From positions 248,001 through 312,000 of the forward strand of contig NZ_JAKIRP010000010.1 in the NCBI RefSeq assembly GCF_021646545.1: 64,000 nucleotides of DNA, read 5' to 3'. Source of the DNA: Chitinophaga filiformis. Lineage in GTDB: Bacteria; Bacteroidota; Bacteroidia; Chitinophagales; Chitinophagaceae. Under the pieces are notes generated by a model, which was not told the origin of the DNA, made no database searches, and worked only from the letters and a program-made list of their open reading frames with translations. Below are positions 61,001 through 64,000 of the stretch, piece by piece. A program made the position numbers and the translations under genes. Positions within the stretch are counted from its first letter, which is position 1; every line of letters begins with the position of its first letter.

Positions 61001-61920
61001 GCAACTTTATGGTAGACAAGACCACGGCTACATCTCCGGCAGTAAAAGGAGAGGTAAATTCAATGTTCGCCAACTTCGGCACTGCAGGTATATTTGGTGA
61101 GTCATCCGGCACCGGTGGTTATGCGGGACTGTTCTATTCGTCCAATCCTGGCGGTAATGGCCCTGCGGTTGTTGCACTGACTGAAGGTACCGGTAATGCT
61201 ATCACTGCCAATGCAGGTGGCAATGGCGACGGCGTGGAGGCCAGTTGCGACGGATCTGGCAACGCCATATCCGGTTTCGTGCCCAATTTCGGAACAGGTA
61301 AAGCCGGCCGCTTTGCCAATTTCAACAATGCCAACTCCCAGCCTGTGGTACACATCACTACTACCGGTACCGGCGCTACACAGCTGATCAACCACCAGGG
61401 ACCGTCAGGTAGTATTGCGGTATTTCAGAGCAGCAGTGTTAATGTAGCCCGCATTAATAAGGCAGGAAGAGGCTTCTTCAATGGCGGTACCCAGAACAGT
61501 GGTGCTGACGTGGCGGAAGCATTTGATGTGACCGGAAATGTGCAGGCTTATAGTCCGGGTGATGTGCTGGTAATAGCAGCAGACGCCGACAGAACCGTTG
61601 AGCTATCTTCCAAACCGTATTCCACCCTGGTAGCAGGTGTGTATGCAACCAAACCGGGGGTACTATTAACAGAGGAAGATATTGATAGTGATCTGGATGA
61701 TAAAGTACCAATGGGTGTTATAGGCGTGATTCCTACAAAAGTATGTGGCGAGAATGGTCCTATCCGCAGGGGAGATCTGCTCGTAACTTCCAGCAAAGCA
61801 GGACATGCAATGAAGGCAGACCTGGATAAGGTTAAACCTGGTCAGGTAATTGGTAAGGCCCTTGAAAACTTTAATGGGGAAGGTCCCGGGAAGATCAGGG
61901 TATTGGTTAACGTCAGATAA
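58075..61920 (+). CDS. Large collagen-like surface protein
   Basis: 1281 residues. Order: signal peptide (1-20); beta-rich N-domain (about 22-130: GLSGTNYQAVVRNPNGTLVA ... ELMSVPYALYAANG), common in Bacteroidota fibre-like proteins; uninterrupted collagen Gly-X-Y region (about 133-478, around 115 triplets, mostly GPV, GPA, GPI with QGDPGP inserts); two GGDL(S/G)GTYPNP tail-fibre motifs; long Gly/Asn-rich repeat region (about 560-1110) with GVYG and AGIFG units; C-terminal domain from about 1140 (SGADVAEAFDVTGNVQAYSP; GDLLVTSSKAGHAMKADL), similar to the G2/self-cleaving chaperone-type ends of phage-like fibres. A trimeric surface fibre is likely. No type IX sorting domain is visible, so its route beyond Sec is open. 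Collagen DNA (58480-59510) is repetitive and prone to length change. Confidence 0.85.
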   Translation: MKKLYLLLILLAATCYGAYAQNGLSGTNYQAVVRNPNGTLVANKDITVRISILGGSAVGPVQYEETHEVATSALGLFNVKVGKGNATTGTFAGVPWANANQYLKVEVNTGSGFVNLGASELMSVPYALYAANGNPGPAGPQGPAGPQGPAGPAGAAGPAGPVGPIGPVGPAGAQGNPGPIGPVGPAGAIGPVGPAGPAGAPGPVGPIGPIGPVGPAGAQGDPGPAGPVGPAGAPGPIGPVGPAGAQGDPGPAGPVGPVGPAGAIGPVGPVGPAGAPGPIGPIGPIGPAGAQGDPGPAGPVGPAGAPGPIGPVGPAGAQGDPGPAGPVGPVGPAGAIGPAGPVGPAGAPGPIGPIGPIGPVGPAGAQGDPGPAGPVGPVGPAGAIGPVGPAGPAGAPGPVGPIGPVGPVGPVGAIGPVGPAGPAGTPGPVGPVGPIGPVGPAGAQGDPGPAGPVGPIGPIGPAGPVGPAGPVGPAGPAGDINGVPAGGDLSGTYPNPVVADGVITLAKLASGVIPASLPPEGAAGGDLGGTYPNPNVVRLQNIPVSNAAPVAGQILKYDGASWTPSPLGGGGFSLPYVTTENNAATLFSITNDGDGTSIEGVNNTTTSNVAAVRGLITSTSPGGFSAAVRGVNNGTGGLGVGVYGSQNGSGWGVYGVTPNGLGVYGNASANGIGVYANSNTGTGLTATSNNGIPASISIFNNANNNNALSVSSVGNGTVVNVTTSGNGAGVRSSTAAGFGLHGITSSPTSAGVVGDNNGGGEAVVGRTTSDATGAVVGRNDGGGYGVRGFVATNNSNTGIGVFGQVGVGGSTGRAGRFENSNQTNTEANTLEVVSNGNGNIPDNTLGNASSFLLNNTNSVGAAVRAEVNTIFGNFGAAGIFGISSGTGGRAGLFYASNPSGNGAALISLTDGNGNAITANAGKDGNGVETNIDGAGNALYAWVPTFSTGRAGRFEIFNESNTNDVITVKTVGNGTAGNFMVDKTTATSPAVKGEVNSMFANFGTAGIFGESSGTGGYAGLFYSSNPGGNGPAVVALTEGTGNAITANAGGNGDGVEASCDGSGNAISGFVPNFGTGKAGRFANFNNANSQPVVHITTTGTGATQLINHQGPSGSIAVFQSSSVNVARINKAGRGFFNGGTQNSGADVAEAFDVTGNVQAYSPGDVLVIAADADRTVELSSKPYSTLVAGVYATKPGVLLTEEDIDSDLDDKVPMGVIGVIPTKVCGENGPIRRGDLLVTSSKAGHAMKADLDKVKPGQVIGKALENFNGEGPGKIRVLVNVR
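58471..59508 (+). repeat. Repetitive collagen-coding DNA
   Basis: About 1 kb of 9-bp-periodic sequence (Gly codon then two more), arranged in longer units of about 120-250 bp such as the QGDPGPAGPVGPAGAPG block, which recurs at least four times. Recombination between units can change fibre length. Confidence 0.9.
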
Positions 61921-61943
61921 ATAGTAAGTACTACAACTTCAAA

Positions 61944-61982
61944 GCGGCTGGATGACGGAATGTTATCCGGCCGTTTTATTTC
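61944..61982 (+). terminator. Terminator of the collagen-like gene
   Basis: Stem CGGCTGGAT / ATCCGGCCG (one wobble) with an 11-nt loop, then TTTTATTT. Confidence 0.85.
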
Positions 61983-62082
61983 TCAGTTATCTGTGTGTAT
62001 TCAGACTGGAAGATTCGCTAATGGAGATGATCGTTCCTTAGTACTGCTCCATCCCTGTGGCAATAGAGCTCTCCAATAACCC

Positions 62083-62237
62083 AAGCTCTCGTACGACATG
62101 CTCTCCTGGCGTCTACTTGCTTTCTTATAGCATAAGCTTTTGTGTGACATATGCTCTCATAGCGTGTACCTGCTCTCTATAGCTTAAGCCCTCGCATGGG
62201 AAGTGCTCTCATAGCGTATACCTGGTATATTCTCTTT
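62083..62237. repeat. Three degenerate tandem repeats, period 51-52 bp
   Basis: Copies start at 62083, 62134 and 62186. Shared core: AAGC(T/C)(C/T)T, TGCTCTC, AGCGT(G/A)TACCTG, TATAGC. Words GCTCTC and GAGAGC recur in both orientations. No coding sense. Confidence 0.65.
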
Positions 62238-62367
62238 CTACCGGCCCTAACGGCGTATGCTTTCTTCAAGGCGATGCTCCTGCCAATGACACTCCTTTTA
62301 CAATCAGGCCGCTCTTTCTACAGCAGTCCAGCCATAAGACGATATATGTATCCGGTCATACCGGGCA

Positions 62368-62409
62368 CAAAAAAAGAGAACATCCCCCGGTATAGCCCGG
62401 AGGATGTTT
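62368..62409 (-). terminator. Terminator after rpsG
   Basis: Stem AACATCCCCCGG / CCGGAGGATGTT (one mismatch) with a 6-nt loop, then CTCTTTTTTTTG on the minus strand. It ends the rpsL-rpsG transcript before fusA. Confidence 0.93.
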
Positions 62410-62453
62410 CCCTTATATCTTTATAAACCATCTACCTTAAGCGGTAGTAGATT

Positions 62454-62921
62454 TTAGATCCTGAAGTGGGAGAATGCCTTGTTAGCTTCAGCCATACGGT
62501 GAGTATCTTCTTTCTTTTTGAAAGCAGCACCTTCACCTTTGCTTGCAGCTACGATTTCGTTAGCCAGTTTCTCAGCCATGCTCTTACCATTCCTTTCACC
62601 AGCGTAACGGATTAACCATTTCATACACAGGGAGATCTTTCTGTCAGGACGAACCTCAGAAGGGATCTGGAAGGTAGCACCACCGATACGACGGCTTCTA
62701 ACTTCTACAGAAGGAGTTACGTTTGCCAGAGCTTTCTTCCAAACCTCGTAACCGTTTTCACCGGTGATCTGGCTTACTCTGTCAATTGAATCATAAAATA
62801 TCCTATAGGCAATGCTCTTTTTGCCCTGTTCCATCACGTTGTTAACAAACCTGGTAACCAGCTTGTCGTTAAAGCGCGGATCCGGAGCCAAAGGCATCTT
62901 TTTTGCAGCTTGCTTTCTCAT
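62454..62921 (-). CDS. rpsG: Ribosomal protein S7
   Basis: 155 residues; MRKQAAKKMPLAPDPRFNDK, VSQITGENGYEVWKKALANV, EVRSRRIGGATFQIPSEVRP. 30S head protein that starts assembly of the 3' domain. 33 bp after rpsL; a terminator follows. Confidence 0.99.
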   Translation of the reverse strand: MRKQAAKKMPLAPDPRFNDKLVTRFVNNVMEQGKKSIAYRIFYDSIDRVSQITGENGYEVWKKALANVTPSVEVRSRRIGGATFQIPSEVRPDRKISLCMKWLIRYAGERNGKSMAEKLANEIVAASKGEGAAFKKKEDTHRMAEANKAFSHFRI

Positions 62922-62954
62922 TTATCTGAAAAATTTCAACTATTTGTAAATGTA

Positions 62955-63335
62955 TTATTTCTTAGCCTTTTCCTTTTTGGTACCATACTTGGAACGGCTC
63001 TGCTTTCTATCTTTCACACCAGCAGTATCCAGGGAACCACGTACGATATGGTAACGAACACCTGGCAGATCTTTTACCCTACCACCACGGATCAGCACGA
63101 TGGAGTGTTCCTGCAGGTTATGTCCTTCACCAGGGATGTAAGCGATCACCTCTACTTTATTGGTCAAACGCACCTTTGCAACCTTGCGCAGCGCAGAGTT
63201 AGGCTTTTTAGGAGTGGTTGTGTACACACGAGTACAAACACCACGACGCTGAGGACAGCTATCTAAAGCCCTGGACTTGGATTTAGCCCGGATAATTTCT
63301 CTTCCTTTTCTTACTAATTGTTGTATAGTAGGCAT
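62955..63335 (-). CDS. rpsL: Ribosomal protein S12
   Basis: 126 residues from the ATG at 63335 (MPTIQQLVRKGREIIRAKSK); upstream in-frame codons overlap the promoter. The decoding loop TTPKKPNSALRKVAKVRLT keeps the lysine linked to streptomycin sensitivity, and GGRVKDLPGVRYHIVRGSLD is unchanged. First gene of the short rpsL-rpsG operon. Confidence 0.99.
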   Translation of the reverse strand: MPTIQQLVRKGREIIRAKSKSRALDSCPQRRGVCTRVYTTTPKKPNSALRKVAKVRLTNKVEVIAYIPGEGHNLQEHSIVLIRGGRVKDLPGVRYHIVRGSLDTAGVKDRKQSRSKYGTKKEKAKK

Positions 63336-63404
63336 TCTACCTAAGTTTTTTTTCTGTCGGTTTACAATGACATCCAAATCACCCAGAATGGGAATTTGGG
63401 AGGG

Positions 63405-63412
63405 CAAAGGTA
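63405..63412 (-). promoter_or_regulatory. -7 promoter box of rpsL-rpsG
   Basis: The minus strand reads TACCTTTG. The plus-strand block AATTTGGGAGGGCAAAGGTA (63393-63412) is identical to that of the S10 promoter. Confidence 0.85.
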
Positions 63413-63466
63413 CATTTCTCCATGTTAATAACAAAATGTTTTAAACATTTTTTTGGAGAGGCCCCG

Positions 63467-63757
63467 CTAGTGACCTGACAGATCGGCCACAATGTCTTTC
63501 CATTCCTGGTCTAATGATACTTCCGGCATTTTCCGGCCTGCCCTGGCATACCAATAACGGGCATTGCCACGGTCCCCTTCTTTCCTGTGAAGATAAGCAT
63601 GCACCCAGGCGGCTGTATCGTCTTCCAGGTGTTCTATTATATCATGCGCTTTTTGCCAGTTTCCTTTACCTTCCCACCAAAGGGAGGTCAGATAAGATGA
63701 GATGCCTGCGGGAGGCGTATCCTGGCTGAGGGAGTCCAGAAAAGCTGAAAGTGTCAT
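63467..63757 (-). CDS. Small conserved-looking cytosolic protein, unknown function
   Basis: 96 residues from the ATG at 63757 (MTLSAFLDSLSQDTPPAGIS). A TTG start at 63838 would add 27 residues with two cysteines and is less likely. Helical, Trp- and Asp/Glu-rich: SLWWEGKGNWQKAHDIIEHL near residue 26 and HAYLHRKEGDRGNARYWYAR near 56. The KAH..IIEHL...AAWVHAYLHRKEGD pattern resembles small proteins in Bacteroidota and Proteobacteria with a TPR-like pair of helices. No function can be given. Its promoter region probably starts near 63800. Confidence 0.7.
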   Translation of the reverse strand: MTLSAFLDSLSQDTPPAGISSYLTSLWWEGKGNWQKAHDIIEHLEDDTAAWVHAYLHRKEGDRGNARYWYARAGRKMPEVSLDQEWKDIVADLSGH

Positions 63758-63895
63758 CCTGCAAAGATGCATTTTTTCCCCGTGAATGCCTAGCCTATTG
63801 GCCCACTCTCCCACAAAATGTTCGGAACAATCAACCAAACCTGTCTAATTGCACCCATTATGGGCAGATTTACTCTTTTAAGCTTCGGTTTTAGT

Positions 63896-63997
63896 CCGCT
63901 TTGATACCGCTTTGATACCGCTAATCCTACGTTGATCCTACGTTCATGAACGTAGGATCAACGTAGGATTAGCGGTATCAAAGCGGCATCAAAGCGG
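63896..63997. repeat. 51-bp near-perfect palindrome built from 11-bp units
   Basis: Arms 63896-63946 and 63947-63997 are complementary at 50 of 51 positions with no spacer (centre GTTCATGAAC). Outward from just beyond the centre: AACGTAGGATC, AACGTAGGATT, AGCGGTATCAA, AGCGGCATCAA, AGCGG. The first unit matches the first unit of the palindrome at 2611-2709 at 9 of 11 bases. It may continue past the window edge. Confidence 0.9.
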
Positions 63998-64000
63998 CAA

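Larger units (their letters stand above)
61921..62453. other. Intergenic region, collagen gene to rpsG
   Basis: 533 bp between convergent genes. It holds the collagen-gene terminator, three 52-bp repeats and the rpsG terminator. A 76-codon frame (62196-62426) crosses the last repeat and the rpsG terminator and is not supported. Confidence 0.55.

Noticed and set aside
55825..61920. Phage tail-fibre module
   Set aside because: The GTYPNP motifs and fibre-chaperone-like end resemble phage fibres, but all proteins have Sec signal peptides and type IX partners, and no other phage gene is present.
62196..62426. 76-codon plus-strand frame near the rpsG terminator
   Set aside because: It runs through degenerate repeats and a terminator hairpin.
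1..64000. tRNA, rRNA, transposase, integrase or phage genes
   Set aside because: Searched by eye in all gaps; no cloverleaf, rRNA core sequence or mobile-element protein was found.

Overview
The window is a contiguous piece of a Bacteroidota chromosome, most likely family Chitinophagaceae and probably Chitinophaga or a close relative. The evidence is: Bacteroidota-type promoters (TTTG, about 20 bp, TAnnTTTG) before many genes; few Shine-Dalgarno sites; type III glutamine synthetase; PafA-type phosphatase; type IX secretion parts (PorV, C-terminal sorting domain); fused 2-oxoacid dehydrogenase E1; and zinc-independent S14 and L36. No rRNA, tRNA, transposase, phage gene or CRISPR array was seen. 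The genus is inferred from gene content only.

Layout. Positions 1-33700 are mixed housekeeping and transport: the 5' part of a phosphosulfolactate synthase gene, a TPR protein, a crotonase, PafA, an alpha-oxoamine synthase, PurL, glutamine synthetase III, an efp-accB-accC operon, malate dehydrogenase, a MarR regulator, three transporter or membrane genes, an APC permease, YebC, an OmpR-type response regulator, a fused E1, a DUF1573 protein, an aminotransferase and CarA. Positions 33864-50776 (minus strand) hold the complete S10-spc-alpha ribosomal block from rpsJ to rplQ, including secY, map, infA, rpmJ and rpoA. Positions 53284-55431 are fusA and 62454-63335 are rpsL-rpsG. Between rpsG and fusA sits an oppositely oriented cassette (55825-61920): a short type IX sorting-domain protein, a PorV-like outer-membrane protein, a proline/alanine-rich secreted protein and a 1281-residue collagen-like surface protein.

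The most unusual content is in the gaps. (1) At 51018-52049 there are three consecutive mini transcription units on the minus strand. Each has an upstream tandem direct repeat, a conserved structured leader, an ORF for a 20-24 residue hydrophobic peptide and its own terminator. The three peptides align without gaps over a 16-residue core with conservative substitutions, so they look like real paralogous genes. The same direct-repeat element lies upstream of the response regulator gene. (2) At 7748-8108 a candidate small RNA carries four tandem hairpin modules. (3) Two long palindromes (2611-2709 and 63896-63997) are built from 11-bp units and share a related core. (4) Several ribosomal-operon spacers carry hairpins made of 7-bp repeats. 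(5) The S10, fusA and rpsL promoters share nearly the same 20-bp block of promoter core and start region, and efp and infA share another.

How it works together: most of the window is core growth machinery (translation, fatty acid synthesis, nitrogen assimilation, nucleotide synthesis). Accessory surface and small-peptide or RNA units are placed at the borders of the translation operons.
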